From NCBI RefSeq assembly GCF_022647325.1, contig NZ_CP071405.1, positions 3,162,001-3,226,000 on the forward strand: 64,000 nucleotides of DNA, in the 5' to 3' direction. The notes beneath the pieces are model-generated. The model worked only from the letters and a program-made list of their open reading frames with translations. It was not told where the DNA came from and searched no databases. Below are positions 50,636 through 59,276 of the stretch, piece by piece. Source of the stretch: Pantoea deleyi. Lineage in GTDB: Bacteria; Pseudomonadota; Gammaproteobacteria; Enterobacterales; Enterobacteriaceae. Every line of letters starts with the position of its first letter. Positions within the stretch are counted from its first letter, which is position 1. The translations under genes and the position numbers were made by a program.

Positions 50636-51520
50636 ATGAATAAGAAAATAGAGGGCATTCTGACGGCCATCGTCACCCCTTTCGACCGGGAGGGGGCCTT
50701 TGACCCGGTGAAGCAGCGCGAGCAGGTCAGACGGCAGATCGACGCCGGTAACGGGATCTTCTGCGGCGGCACCAACGGCGAATTCTTTGTGCTGAACGAG
50801 CAGGAGAAGATTGCCGTCACCACGACCTGCGTCGATGAAGTCAACGGCCGGGTGCCGGTAGTGGCGCATATCGGAGAGATTTCGACCCGCGAAACCATCC
50901 GGCTCGGCCAGCAGATTGGCCGCCTGGGCGTGGATGCGGTGTCCGCGATCACGCCGTGGTTTGTTCCGCTGAAACAGCAGGAGCTGATTGACCACTATCA
51001 GCGCGTGGCGGATGCACTCACGGTGCCGCTGTTCCTCTACAACATCCCGGCACGCACCGGCAACACCCTGCAGCCCGACACGGTGCGCACGCTGGCGGCG
51101 CACCCGAACATCATCGGCATCAAAGACTCTGCCGGCAGCTATGAGAGCCTGAGCGGATTTCTGCAGGCCACTGCCGACTGCGAAGGTTTCGATGTCCTGA
51201 ACGGTCCGGATTCGCTGATCCATCAGGGATTCGTTGACGGCTGTTCTGCGTCGATTTCCGGGCTGGCTAATGTGGCACCCGACGCGATCAACGCGATCTG
51301 GGCGCGCTTCAGCGCCGGCGACATCGCCGGTTCGCATCAGGCGCAGGAGAGCGTGACCGGCCTGCGCACCGCGCTCTACAGCATCGGTTTTTCACCGGCC
51401 GCCGTGAAAAAAGCGGTCAGCCTGCAGGGCTTTGAGGTCGGTGAAAGTCGCTATGCGGTGCAGTTCAGCGCCGAAGAGCAGCAGCAGATTCGTCAAATCG
51501 TGAACCACTACCTGCAATAA
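50636..51520 (+). CDS. DapA/NanA superfamily aldolase or dehydratase
   Basis: A 294-residue class I TIM-barrel lyase. GGTNGEFFVL (GTTGE-type carboxylate loop, about 44-53), the catalytic Tyr in FLYNIPARTGN (about 135-140) and the Schiff-base Lys in IIGIKDSAG (about 162-168) are present. The superfamily includes dihydrodipicolinate synthase, N-acetylneuraminate lyase, 2-keto-3-deoxygluconate aldolase and ketodeoxyglucarate dehydratase. A biosynthetic DapA role is unlikely in a catabolic operon. ATG 50636 has GAGGATTGTT upstream. Its exact substrate cannot be read from the sequence. Confidence 0.85.
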   Translation: MNKKIEGILTAIVTPFDREGAFDPVKQREQVRRQIDAGNGIFCGGTNGEFFVLNEQEKIAVTTTCVDEVNGRVPVVAHIGEISTRETIRLGQQIGRLGVDAVSAITPWFVPLKQQELIDHYQRVADALTVPLFLYNIPARTGNTLQPDTVRTLAAHPNIIGIKDSAGSYESLSGFLQATADCEGFDVLNGPDSLIHQGFVDGCSASISGLANVAPDAINAIWARFSAGDIAGSHQAQESVTGLRTALYSIGFSPAAVKKAVSLQGFEVGESRYAVQFSAEEQQQIRQIVNHYLQ

Positions 51521-51564
51521 CGTCCATCGCCTTTGCACACTATCGGTCAGATGAGAACGAACCT

Positions 51565-51577
51565 GATGGTCGCCATC
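51565..51577 (+). other. Small hairpin between the aldolase and symporter genes
   Basis: Five-base stem GATGG (51565-51569) with CCATC (51573-51577), TCG loop, inside the only sizeable gap (79 bp) of the plus-strand operon. It could tune expression of the symporter relative to the enzymes, but it is short. Confidence 0.3.
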
Positions 51578-51599
51578 TGCCAGAACAATCGAGGTCATG

Positions 51600-53015
51600 A
51601 TGAAATCATTTTCAACTGAGAGCACCTTACTGATCGTCGGCATGGTGGTCGCCTATATTCTGTTCACTACCTGGCTGACCTGGCGGCTGCGCAGTAAAAC
51701 CAGCGGCGACTTTATGGAAGGCTCGCGCGCCATGCCCGCCTTTATTGTCGGCATCATGCTGATGTCCGAGTATATCGGGGCCAAATCCACCATCGGCACC
51801 GCACAGGCGGCCTTTGAGGATGGCTTCGCCGCCTCCTGGTCGGTCATTGGCGCAGCGATTGGTTTTCCGCTGTTTGGCCTGATTCTGGTCAAACGCATTT
51901 ATAACACCGGGAAGATCACGATCTCCGGCGCGATCGCCGAGAAATATGGCAGCTCGACCAAAAATATCATCTCGCTGATTATGATCTATGCGCTGCTGCT
52001 GGTGAACGTCGGTAACTACATCAGCGGCGCGGCGGCGATCTCCACCGTGTTAAAAGTCGATCTGACCCAGGCGGCCTTTATCACGGCGGTGGTCAGTACC
52101 TTCTACTTCGCGTTTGGCGGCATGAAAGGCGTCGCCTGGGTGACGCTGCTGCACAGCGCCATCAAGTACGCCGGGATCCTGATTATTCTCTATGTGGCGC
52201 TGAAGATGACCGGTGGCGTCGCGCCGATGATGGAGAAAATGCCGGCGTTCTACTGGACCTGGGATGGGCATGTCGGGGCCAGCACCATTGTCGCCTGGCT
52301 GATCGGTACCGTGGGATCGATCTTCTGTACCCAGTTTGTGATCCAGGCGATCTCCTCCACCAAAGATGTGAAGTCCGCGAAACGCGCAACCTGGATCGCC
52401 TTTATCTTCTGTCTGCCTATCGGCCTGGCGATGGCGCTGATTGGCGTGGCGGCGAAGTTTGCTCATCCCGATATCAAAAGCCTCTATGCGCTGCCGGTGT
52501 TTCTGCAGGATATGTCGCCGTGGCTGGCCGGGATCGTTACCACTTCGCTGGTGGCCTCGATCTTCGTCAGCGTCGGCACCGTCGCCCTGGCTATCGCCTC
52601 GCTGGTCGTGAAAGATTTCTATGTGCCCTACCGCAAACCCACTCCGGAGCGCGAATTTAAGGTCACGCGCTGGATCTCGATCGGTATCGGCTTCTTTCCG
52701 CTGCTGTTTGTCCTGTTCTTCCCGGAAGTATTGAAGCTCTCCTTCTTTACCCGCGCGATTCGCCTGTCGATCACCGTGGTGGCCATCATGGCGTTCTATC
52801 TGCCATGGTTTAAGAGCACGCGTGGCGCAAATGCCGGTCTGATTGGCGCCTGTCTGGTCACCTCCGTCTGGTTCCTGATGGGTAACCCTTTCGGTATCGA
52901 CAATATGTATGTGGCGCTGATTACCCCGGCCATCATTATGGTGATTGACCGCTGCATTCCGTCACGTCAGTCTCAGCCTCAACCGCAACACAATGCACAA
53001 AAAAGTGGAGCCTAA
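51600..53015 (+). CDS. Sodium:solute symporter (SSS family)
   Basis: A 471-residue inner-membrane protein with about 12-13 hydrophobic helices. LTWRLRSKTSGDFMEGSRAMPAFIVG near the N-terminus, EYIGAKSTIGTAQAAFEDG and the GxxGSIFCTQFVIQAISSTKDVKSAKRATW region are typical of SSS transporters (LeuT fold). It probably imports the organic-acid or sugar-acid substrate of the cluster with sodium. Of two adjacent ATGs, 51600 has the better spacing (5 nt) to GAGG. One base separates its stop from the next ATG, so it is translationally linked to the BNR gene. Confidence 0.88.
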   Translation: MKSFSTESTLLIVGMVVAYILFTTWLTWRLRSKTSGDFMEGSRAMPAFIVGIMLMSEYIGAKSTIGTAQAAFEDGFAASWSVIGAAIGFPLFGLILVKRIYNTGKITISGAIAEKYGSSTKNIISLIMIYALLLVNVGNYISGAAAISTVLKVDLTQAAFITAVVSTFYFAFGGMKGVAWVTLLHSAIKYAGILIILYVALKMTGGVAPMMEKMPAFYWTWDGHVGASTIVAWLIGTVGSIFCTQFVIQAISSTKDVKSAKRATWIAFIFCLPIGLAMALIGVAAKFAHPDIKSLYALPVFLQDMSPWLAGIVTTSLVASIFVSVGTVALAIASLVVKDFYVPYRKPTPEREFKVTRWISIGIGFFPLLFVLFFPEVLKLSFFTRAIRLSITVVAIMAFYLPWFKSTRGANAGLIGACLVTSVWFLMGNPFGIDNMYVALITPAIIMVIDRCIPSRQSQPQPQHNAQKSGA

Positions 53016-53016
53016 T

Positions 53017-54219
53017 ATGACTCAGGAAACCGTCACCGCAGAACGCAACGGCCAGCTTGCGCCGCACCCGCAGGATAGCGCGCAGCAGGTTGCGATGCTG
53101 CCTTCCCCCTGCCCGCAGAACCACGCAGCTAACCTGCTGCCGCTGCCCGATGGCGATCTGCTCTGCGTCTGGTTTGGCGGCACACAGGAGGGGATCGCCG
53201 ATATCTCTGTCTGGTGCTCACGACTGAAAAAGGGCAGCGATCGCTGGAGTGACGCAGAGAAACTCTCTGACGATCCGGGCCGATCCGAACAGAACCCGGT
53301 GCTGTTCCTCGATCCTGATCAGGTGCTGTGGCTGCTCTGGACAGCGCAGAAGTCGGGCAATCAGGACACCGCGATCGTCCGCTATCGCCAGTCTCACGAT
53401 CTGGGCCAGAGCTGGGGCGAAATCCGCACCCTGCTGGATAAACCCGGCACCTTTATTCGCCAGCCGATCGTGGTGCTGCCCAACGGCAACTGGCTGCTGC
53501 CGGTCTTTTACTGCCTGACGCGGCCCGGAGAGAAATGGGTCGGCAGCTATGACGTCAGCGCGGTCAAAATCTCGGAAGATAAAGGCCGCAGCTGGCGCGA
53601 CGTCAGCGTGCCTGACAGCACCGGCTGCGTGCACATGAACGTCACGCTGCTGGAGGATGGCTCCCTGCTGGCGCTCTACCGCAGCCGCTGGGCCGACCAT
53701 ATCTATCAGAGCCGCTCATTCGATCAGGGTGAGAGCTGGAGCGCGCCGGAACCGCTGTCGCTGCCCAACAATAACTCCTCGATTCAGGTCACCACGCTGC
53801 GCAACGGTCATCTGGCGCTGGTGTTCAACGCCATGAGCGCAGAGGGCGCTAAAGAGCGGCGGCTGTCGCTCTATGACGAGATCGAAGATGATGAAGAGGC
53901 GGCTGAAGGTGACGTGGCGGTCGCTGCCGAACCGGTGGTGCAGAGCGGTCGCACCGCCTTCTGGGGCGCACCACGCGCACCAATGACGCTGGCGATCTCT
54001 ACGGATGGCGGTAAAAGCTGGCCACTGCAGCGCAATCTGGACGAGGGCGATGGCTACTGCATGACCAATAACTCCCAGCAGAAGCTGAACCGTGAATTCT
54101 CCTACCCCAGCATCAAGCAGGGGGTGAACGGCGAACTGCATATCGCCTACACCTGGTATCGTCAGGCGATTAAGTATGTGCGGGTCGGGGAGTCCTGGGT
54201 ACAGGGAGGTGACGCGTGA
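53017..54219 (+). CDS. BNR/Asp-box (sialidase-fold) protein, probably cytoplasmic
   Basis: A 400-residue protein with four Asp-box repeats of the S-x-D-x-G-x-x-W type: SHDLGQSW, SEDKGRSW, SFDQGESW and STDGGKSW (near residues 130, 189, 231 and 328), the mark of a six-bladed sialidase-like propeller. There is no signal peptide or membrane helix, unlike secreted sialidases. An acidic insertion (DEIEDDEEAAEGD, about 287-299) is odd. The start at 53017 follows GGAG at 7 nt. It lies 1 bp after the symporter and overlaps the SDR by 4 bp, so it likely acts on the imported compound, as a hydrolase, isomerase or lyase. True sialidase activity is doubtful. Confidence 0.8.
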   Translation: MTQETVTAERNGQLAPHPQDSAQQVAMLPSPCPQNHAANLLPLPDGDLLCVWFGGTQEGIADISVWCSRLKKGSDRWSDAEKLSDDPGRSEQNPVLFLDPDQVLWLLWTAQKSGNQDTAIVRYRQSHDLGQSWGEIRTLLDKPGTFIRQPIVVLPNGNWLLPVFYCLTRPGEKWVGSYDVSAVKISEDKGRSWRDVSVPDSTGCVHMNVTLLEDGSLLALYRSRWADHIYQSRSFDQGESWSAPEPLSLPNNNSSIQVTTLRNGHLALVFNAMSAEGAKERRLSLYDEIEDDEEAAEGDVAVAAEPVVQSGRTAFWGAPRAPMTLAISTDGGKSWPLQRNLDEGDGYCMTNNSQQKLNREFSYPSIKQGVNGELHIAYTWYRQAIKYVRVGESWVQGGDA

Positions 54220-54899
54220 TCGCACGGATGGCGCTGGTGACCGGAGCCAGCTCCGGCATCGGCCAGGCGATTGCGGAGCGCCTGCTCACGGCGGGCTGGC
54301 AGGTAACCGGCCTGAGCCGTTCGGCCATCAACCGGACCGAAAGCGGCTGGCAGAGTCACCAGGTCGATATCAGCGACAGCGCAGCATTGCAGGCATTACT
54401 GGAGCGTCTGCCCGTGCCGCAGGCGGTGGTTCACGCAGCAGGCATGATGCAGGCCGCGCCGCTGGGAGAGCTGGACGGCGAGGCCAGCGCACGCCTGTGG
54501 CGGCTGCATGTTGCCGCCGCTGAACAGCTGGCGAATCACTTTGCGCCGCAGATGCACGCGGGCGGCAGGATCGTACTGCTGGGCAGTCGCACGTCAGGCG
54601 GCGCGGCGGGCCGCAGTCAGTATGTGGCGACCAAGTCGGCGATGATCGGCATGGTCCGCAGCTGGGCGGCAGAGCTGGCGCCGCGCGGCATCACGGCGAA
54701 CATCGTGGCGCCCGGTGCCACCGAAACGCCGATGCTGCAGCAGCCAGGCCGGGCCAGTTCACCGCCCCGCCTGCCGCCGATCGGCCGCTACATTCAGCCG
54801 GAGGAGGTCGCCGGACTGGTCGATTTCCTGCTCTCTCCGGCGGCGGCGGCGATCACCGGCCAGCAGCTGGTGATGTGCGGCGGCGCGTCGCTGAGTTAA
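54216..54899 (+). CDS. Short-chain dehydrogenase/reductase
   Basis: A 227-residue Rossmann-fold oxidoreductase with the cofactor motif TGASSGIGQAI (residues 9-19), HAAG (near 72-75), active-site Ser (LLGSRTSGG), YxxxK as YVATKSA and a family C-terminus GQQLVMCGGASLS. It starts with GTG in a GTGA overlap with the BNR gene. Last gene of the plus-strand catabolic operon; it probably oxidises a hydroxyl of the sugar-acid substrate. Arg after the beta-2 strand (LSRSA) hints at NADP but is not conclusive. Confidence 0.87.
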   Translation: MIARMALVTGASSGIGQAIAERLLTAGWQVTGLSRSAINRTESGWQSHQVDISDSAALQALLERLPVPQAVVHAAGMMQAAPLGELDGEASARLWRLHVAAAEQLANHFAPQMHAGGRIVLLGSRTSGGAAGRSQYVATKSAMIGMVRSWAAELAPRGITANIVAPGATETPMLQQPGRASSPPRLPPIGRYIQPEEVAGLVDFLLSPAAAAITGQQLVMCGGASLS

Positions 54900-54901
54900 C
54901 G

Positions 54902-54934
54902 CACAGGCCGGGTGACGCAGGTCGCCCGGCTGTG
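54902..54934. terminator. Hairpin closing the catabolic operon (convergent with yacL)
   Basis: CACAG(G)CCGGGTGAC pairs with GTCGCCCGGCTGTG over 14 bp with one bulge and one G-T pair, loop GCAG. It fills the 36-bp gap between the SDR and yacL stops. No T run. Confidence 0.5.
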
Positions 54935-54935
54935 A

Positions 54936-55313
54936 TCACCGGACAGGCTTACCGTACTGATTAACGAACTGGCGATAGGCGGCGATCACCAGCAGAAAGT
55001 CTTCAATGCCGCAGAACGAGAGGCTCTCTTCGTCGTAGTAGTTCATCCCCTCCTCCATGCCATCATCTTCCAGGGCCAGCAGATTGGCGCGAATCATCAC
55101 CTCTTCCTCATCCAGCAGGATGGTGTACTCGCTGCCGATGCGCTGCCACTGGCGTACGCTGCCTCTGACATCTTCGATGGCGGCTTCGACTTCATCCAGC
55201 AGGCCCGGATCGTTTTTAACCTCTTCGTTGAACCAGTGGCCGACCGCTTCATGATCCATCGACATGCGGACCTTAATCTGTCCGGTCACATCGCGTAAAA
55301 ATTCATATTCCAT
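54936..55313 (-). CDS. yacL: UPF0231 family protein YacL
   Basis: A 125-residue acidic soluble protein of unknown function, conserved next to acnB in Enterobacterales. [32 protein letters not shown] and [25 protein letters not shown] match E. coli YacL (120 residues). No catalytic motif, signal or membrane segment. It resumes the conserved gene order after the accessory cluster. Confidence 0.93.
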   Translation of the reverse strand: MEYEFLRDVTGQIKVRMSMDHEAVGHWFNEEVKNDPGLLDEVEAAIEDVRGSVRQWQRIGSEYTILLDEEEVMIRANLLALEDDGMEEGMNYYDEESLSFCGIEDFLLVIAAYRQFVNQYGKPVR

Positions 55314-55458
55314 CGCCCGTTCCTCTCAACGTCGTCGCGTCACCTGATAAGTGTCCGTGCTGCCTGTGCAGCAAAGTGTGACACGTCGCGCATTATTACA
55401 GGCTGTCTGGCGAAATCCAGCTTTTGATCGTGCCGCAGCCCGATCGTCAGACGTAAAA

Positions 55459-55480
55459 AAGGGGCGAATCATCGCCCCTT
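55459..55480 (-). terminator. Intrinsic terminator after acnB
   Basis: Stem AAGGGGCGA (55459-55467) with TCGCCCCTT (55472-55480) and a 4-nt loop; on the minus strand it continues into a T run (55455-55460). It lies 23 nt after the acnB stop. Confidence 0.88.
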
Positions 55481-55503
55481 CTCTCACGCTGTCGGGTGAA
55501 GAA

Positions 55504-58101
55504 TCAGACCGCAGTCTGGAAAATCACGCCGTCCGCTTTATCGGTGTACTGCGCCAGCTGGTCAAAGTTGAGATAGCGATATGTGTCGCTGGCCGTTTTA
55601 TCGACCTGCGCCATAAATTGCTGATACTCGTCCGGCGTAGGCAGTTTGCCCAGCAGAGACGCAACCGCGGCCAGCTCGGCTGACGCCAGATAGACGTTCG
55701 CGCCGGTTCCCAGACGGTTCGGGAAGTTACGGGTCGAGGTCGAGACGACCGTCGAACCATCTGCCACACGCGCCTGGTTACCCATGCAGAGTGAGCAGCC
55801 CGGGATCTCGATACGCGCACCGCTTTTGCCGAAGACGCTGTAGTAGCCCTCTTCGGTCAGCTGGGCCGCATCCATCTTGGTTGGCGGTGCCACCCACAGA
55901 CGGGTTGGCAGCTGGCCTTTGTGGCTGTCCAGCAGTTTACCGGCGGCACGGAAGTGACCAATGTTGGTCATGCAGGAGCCGATGAACACTTCGTCGATCT
56001 TCTCACCCTGAACGTCAGAGAGCAGACGGGCATCGTCCGGATCGTTGGGTGCACAGAGGATCGGCTCTTTGATATCGGCCAGATCGATTTCGATCACGGC
56101 GGCATATTCCGCATCCGCATCGGCTTCCAGCAGCTGAGGATCGGCCAGCCATTTCTCCATGCTCTCAACACGACGCTCCAGCGTACGGCGATCGCCGTAA
56201 CCTTCTGCGATCATCCACTTCAGCAGCACGATGTTGGAGTTGAGGTATTCGATAATCGGCGCTTTATCCAGCTTGATGGTACAGCCCGCAGCGGAGCGTT
56301 CCGCTGACGCATCGGACAGCTCAAACGCCTGCTCCACCTTGAGATCCGGCAGACCTTCGATTTCCAGGATGCGGCCAGAGAAGATGTTTTTCTTGCCCTT
56401 CTTCTCAACGGTCAGCAGACCCTGTCTGATGGCATACAGCGGAATGGCGTGAACCAGATCGCGCAGGGTGATGCCTGGCTCCATCTTACCTTTGAAGCGC
56501 ACCAGCACCGATTCCGGCATGTCGAGCGGCATGACGCCGGTCGCGGCAGCAAACGCCACCAGGCCTGAACCCGCCGGGAAAGAGATACCGATAGGGAAAC
56601 GGGTATGGGAGTCACCGCCGGTGCCTACGGTATCCGGCAGCAGCATACGGTTCAGCCAGCTGTGGATGATGCCGTCGCCCGGACGCAGTGAGACGCCGCC
56701 ACGGTTCATGATGAAGTCTGGCAGAGTGTGGTGCGTGTTCACATCGACCGGCTTAGGATAGGCAGCGGTGTGACAGAAGGACTGCATAACCAGGTCGGTC
56801 GAGAAGCCCAGGCAAGCCAGATCTTTCAGCTCGTCACGGGTCATCGGGCCGGTGGTATCCTGCGAGCCGACCGAGGTCATCTTCGGTTCGCAATAGGCAC
56901 CCGGACGCACGCCGGTCACGCCACAGGCGCGGCCAACCATTTTCTGCGCCAGCGAGAAGCCGCGGCTGCTCTCCGCCACATCCTTCGCCTGACGGAATAC
57001 GGTGCTATGCGGCAGACCCAGCGACTCGCGCGCTTTGGTGGTCAGGCCACGGCCGATGATCAATGGAATACGGCCACCGGCACGTACTTCGTCGATCAGC
57101 ACTTCGGTTTTGAGTTCGAAGTTTGCCAGCAGCTCATTGGTTTCGTGATTGCGGACTTCGCCTTTGAACGGATAGATGTCGATGACATCGCCCATGTTCA
57201 GGTTGTTCACGTCCACTTCAATCGGCAGGGCACCCGCATCTTCCATGGTGTTGAAGAAGATCGGTGCGATTTTGCTGCCCAGCACCACGCCGCCGCCTTT
57301 TTTATTCGGCACGTTCGGGATGTCGTCGCCCATAAACCACAGCACCGAGTTGGTGGCAGATTTACGAGAAGAGCCGGTTCCGACCACGTCACCGACGTAG
57401 GCCAGCGGGAAACCTTTGGTCTTCAGCGCCTCGATCTGTTTGATCGGGCCGATATTACCGGCTTCATCCGGTTCGATGCCATCGCGGGCATTCTTCAGCA
57501 TCGCCAGGGCGTGCAGAGGGATATCGGGACGTGACCAGGCATCCGGTGCCGGAGAGAGGTCATCGGTGTTGGTTTCGCCGGTGACTTTGAACACCGTAAC
57601 GGTGATCTTTTCAGCCAGCTCAGGGCGTGACAGATACCATTCAGCCTCTGCCCATGACTTCATCACCTGCTTCGCGTATTCGTTACCCGCTTTCGCTTTC
57701 TCTTCGACATCATAGAAGTTGTCGAACATCAGCAGCGTGTGGGAAAGGGCTTTCGCCGCGCCAGGGGCCAGTCGGCTATCGTCCAGCGCCTCGATCAGCG
57801 GATGAATATTGTAACCGCCCTGCATGGTGCCGAGCAGTTCAACCGCTTTTTCAGGAGTAATCAGAGGAGAGGTTGCTTCGCCTTTGGCGACAGCCGCCAG
57901 GAAACCGGCTTTGACATACGCCGCTTCATCGACGCCAGGTGGGACGCGGTTGACCAACAGATCGGTCAAAAATTCTTCTTCACCCGCAGGTGGATTTTTC
58001 AGCAGTTCAACCAGCGCGGCCATCTGGGAAGCCTCTAAAGGCTTAGGGACAATTCCCTGGGCAGCACGCTCGGCAACGTGCTTACGGTATTCTTCTAGCA
58101 C
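55504..58101 (-). CDS. acnB: Aconitate hydratase B
   Basis: Main exponential-phase aconitase of the TCA cycle; in E. coli it also does 2-methylisocitrate dehydration and, as apo-protein, binds mRNA. The 865-residue protein has the N-terminal HEAT-like domain ([15 protein letters not shown]), the swivel domain near [16 protein letters not shown], and 4Fe-4S ligands in [10 protein letters not shown] and [12 protein letters not shown] (C710, C769 and C772 in E. coli). The open frame runs to 58314 but homology starts at GTG 58101. A promoter is visible about 100 bp upstream. Confidence 0.97.
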   Translation of the reverse strand: MLEEYRKHVAERAAQGIVPKPLEASQMAALVELLKNPPAGEEEFLTDLLVNRVPPGVDEAAYVKAGFLAAVAKGEATSPLITPEKAVELLGTMQGGYNIHPLIEALDDSRLAPGAAKALSHTLLMFDNFYDVEEKAKAGNEYAKQVMKSWAEAEWYLSRPELAEKITVTVFKVTGETNTDDLSPAPDAWSRPDIPLHALAMLKNARDGIEPDEAGNIGPIKQIEALKTKGFPLAYVGDVVGTGSSRKSATNSVLWFMGDDIPNVPNKKGGGVVLGSKIAPIFFNTMEDAGALPIEVDVNNLNMGDVIDIYPFKGEVRNHETNELLANFELKTEVLIDEVRAGGRIPLIIGRGLTTKARESLGLPHSTVFRQAKDVAESSRGFSLAQKMVGRACGVTGVRPGAYCEPKMTSVGSQDTTGPMTRDELKDLACLGFSTDLVMQSFCHTAAYPKPVDVNTHHTLPDFIMNRGGVSLRPGDGIIHSWLNRMLLPDTVGTGGDSHTRFPIGISFPAGSGLVAFAAATGVMPLDMPESVLVRFKGKMEPGITLRDLVHAIPLYAIRQGLLTVEKKGKKNIFSGRILEIEGLPDLKVEQAFELSDASAERSAAGCTIKLDKAPIIEYLNSNIVLLKWMIAEGYGDRRTLERRVESMEKWLADPQLLEADADAEYAAVIEIDLADIKEPILCAPNDPDDARLLSDVQGEKIDEVFIGSCMTNIGHFRAAGKLLDSHKGQLPTRLWVAPPTKMDAAQLTEEGYYSVFGKSGARIEIPGCSLCMGNQARVADGSTVVSTSTRNFPNRLGTGANVYLASAELAAVASLLGKLPTPDEYQQFMAQVDKTASDTYRYLNFDQLAQYTDKADGVIFQTAV

Positions 58102-58210
58102 GACGTTATCCTCGCTCTCATTATGTAGGGCTTTCCGACCACCTTGCTCACTTATGGAGAACACACTTCCCTTTCTCGTCCAGGTTGAGGTGCCCGGTTT
58201 CGCGGAGGGC

Positions 58211-58239
58211 AGAATAGCAGGATTCCGGCTGTTTGTTAA
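58211..58239 (-). promoter_or_regulatory. Probable acnB promoter
   Basis: On the minus strand TTAACA (58234-58239) and TATTCT (58211-58216) are 17 bp apart, each one or two bases from the sigma-70 consensus. The expected start near 58204 gives a leader of about 100 nt. Confidence 0.55.
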
Positions 58240-58627
58240 TCTGTTTACAAAAATACAACATAATCTCCTGCGTCCCTTCTGCCCTTCTCGCCCGCTGCAT
58301 CCGCCCGATCGCACAGCCGGAACGATCCCGGCGTGCGACGCAGCACAGGCCAGCGAACACCCGCAAAGCCTGTGCGCGATGCCGCCATTTTAGTGAAGGG
58401 ATTCAGGGGAATAGATAACCTGCCGGAATGGAAACCCGGCCGCACGGCGGTTATCGCAGCGGTGTATGGAGAACGCGCTGAGCAGCGGATATCTCAGGCG
58501 GCGGAGGGCGTCAGCCTGGCTGGCCGTTGTGATTCCGGGCCGGCGGCCGCGCGCTTTCAGAATCCGGGCAGTGCACCGGAACGGGTTTTTGCAGGCAGCG
58601 CGGCGCGTTGGTCTGACGCCGATAACA
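58240..58627. other. Gene-free GC-rich region between acnB and padC
   Basis: Several short open frames cross this stretch on both strands, but none has a ribosome site, recognisable domain or plausible composition. I see only the acnB promoter at its left edge and the padC terminator at its right. It may be scar DNA from insertion of the padC module. Confidence 0.5.
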
Positions 58628-58650
58628 GAAGAGGCCGCCCGGGCCTCTTC
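58628..58650 (-). terminator. Terminator hairpin after padC
   Basis: Nine-base perfect stem GAAGAGGCC (58628-58636) with GGCCTCTTC (58642-58650), 5-nt loop, 11 nt after the padC stop. On the minus strand it is followed by TGTTATC, a weak T tract. Confidence 0.6.
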
Positions 58651-58660
58651 AGAATGATGA

Positions 58661-59170
58661 TTAGTTTTTCAGGCTGGCTGGCCAGTCGGCTGGCAGCTGG
58701 TCAGGCGGGCAGTCCACCACGCTTTCGTTGTTTTCACCCACATCGCGGATCAGGGTCAGCGTTGCAAACTCATCGATGATTTCGGTCGGATACGCCGGGC
58801 CCGCTTCGCAGAATTTTGCCATCTCTTCCAGATGATCGTTCTGGAAGCAGACTGTTTTTTCAGGATTATTCATTACCCAGCGCGGGAAGAAGATGGTGCC
58901 GTGGAAAATTTTGTCGGTCAGGTTAACGGCCAGGCTGACATCCGTACCGGTTGGCTCAGTCCAGGAGACTTTGTAGACATCCTGCGCCAGACGAACGACA
59001 TAAACATGCTGATTTTTAACCCAGCGATTACCGACCATGCCGCTGTGAATGCGGTAGTCGATGGTGCTGGCGTTTTTGATGTAAAGCTCGTAGTTCCAGC
59101 CGTTGTCATAGGTATAAACCAGATGTTTGCCGACGATGCCTGACAGGTCATGTTTATCAAATGTGCTCAT
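58661..59170 (-). CDS. padC: Phenolic acid decarboxylase
   Basis: Cofactor-free enzyme that decarboxylates p-coumaric, ferulic and caffeic acids to vinyl phenols, detoxifying plant hydroxycinnamates. The 169-residue lipocalin-like barrel shows VYTYDNGWNYELYIKN, TIDYRIHSGMVGNRWV, YKVSWTEPTGTDVSL (catalytic Glu) and HGTIFFPRWV, very like Bacillus PadC. It is divergently paired with a LysR gene, as is usual for padC-type genes. Not in E. coli at this place; an accessory gene fitting a plant-associated life. Confidence 0.94.
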   Translation of the reverse strand: MSTFDKHDLSGIVGKHLVYTYDNGWNYELYIKNASTIDYRIHSGMVGNRWVKNQHVYVVRLAQDVYKVSWTEPTGTDVSLAVNLTDKIFHGTIFFPRWVMNNPEKTVCFQNDHLEEMAKFCEAGPAYPTEIIDEFATLTLIRDVGENNESVVDCPPDQLPADWPASLKN

Positions 59171-59219
59171 GATTTATTCCTCATTTGTTTTCGTTGAAGG
59201 GATTATTGCGCGTTACAAA

Positions 59220-59235
59220 AGCGATTAATAACGCT
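59220..59235. promoter_or_regulatory. Candidate LysR operator between padC and its regulator
   Basis: AGCG-ATTAATAA-CGCT (59220-59235) is an interrupted palindrome with an AT-rich centre in the 106-bp divergent gap. It includes a T-N11-A arrangement expected for LysR-type regulators. Confidence 0.45.
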
Positions 59236-59276
59236 ATTTTTAGCACTAAATCATTCAAATTTCAGATGAGTCCGGC

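Noticed and set aside
50636..51520. Calling the lyase dapA (lysine biosynthesis)
   Set aside because: It sits in a catabolic operon, far from other dap genes except the unlinked dapD, and the superfamily motifs do not single out DapA.
46287..54899. Reading the cluster as a sialic-acid (nan) operon because of the DapA/NanA-like lyase, SSS transporter and BNR protein
   Set aside because: No nanE, nanK, nagA or nagB partner is present, the BNR protein lacks a signal peptide, and the DUF1537/PdxA2 pair points to four-carbon acids instead.
58102..58314. Extended N-terminus of AcnB
   Set aside because: The added residues have no homology, the acnB promoter lies inside the extension, and GTG 58101 matches the family start.
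58333..58779. Open frame between acnB and padC as a gene
   Set aside because: It runs into the end of padC on the other strand, lacks a ribosome site and shows no family features.
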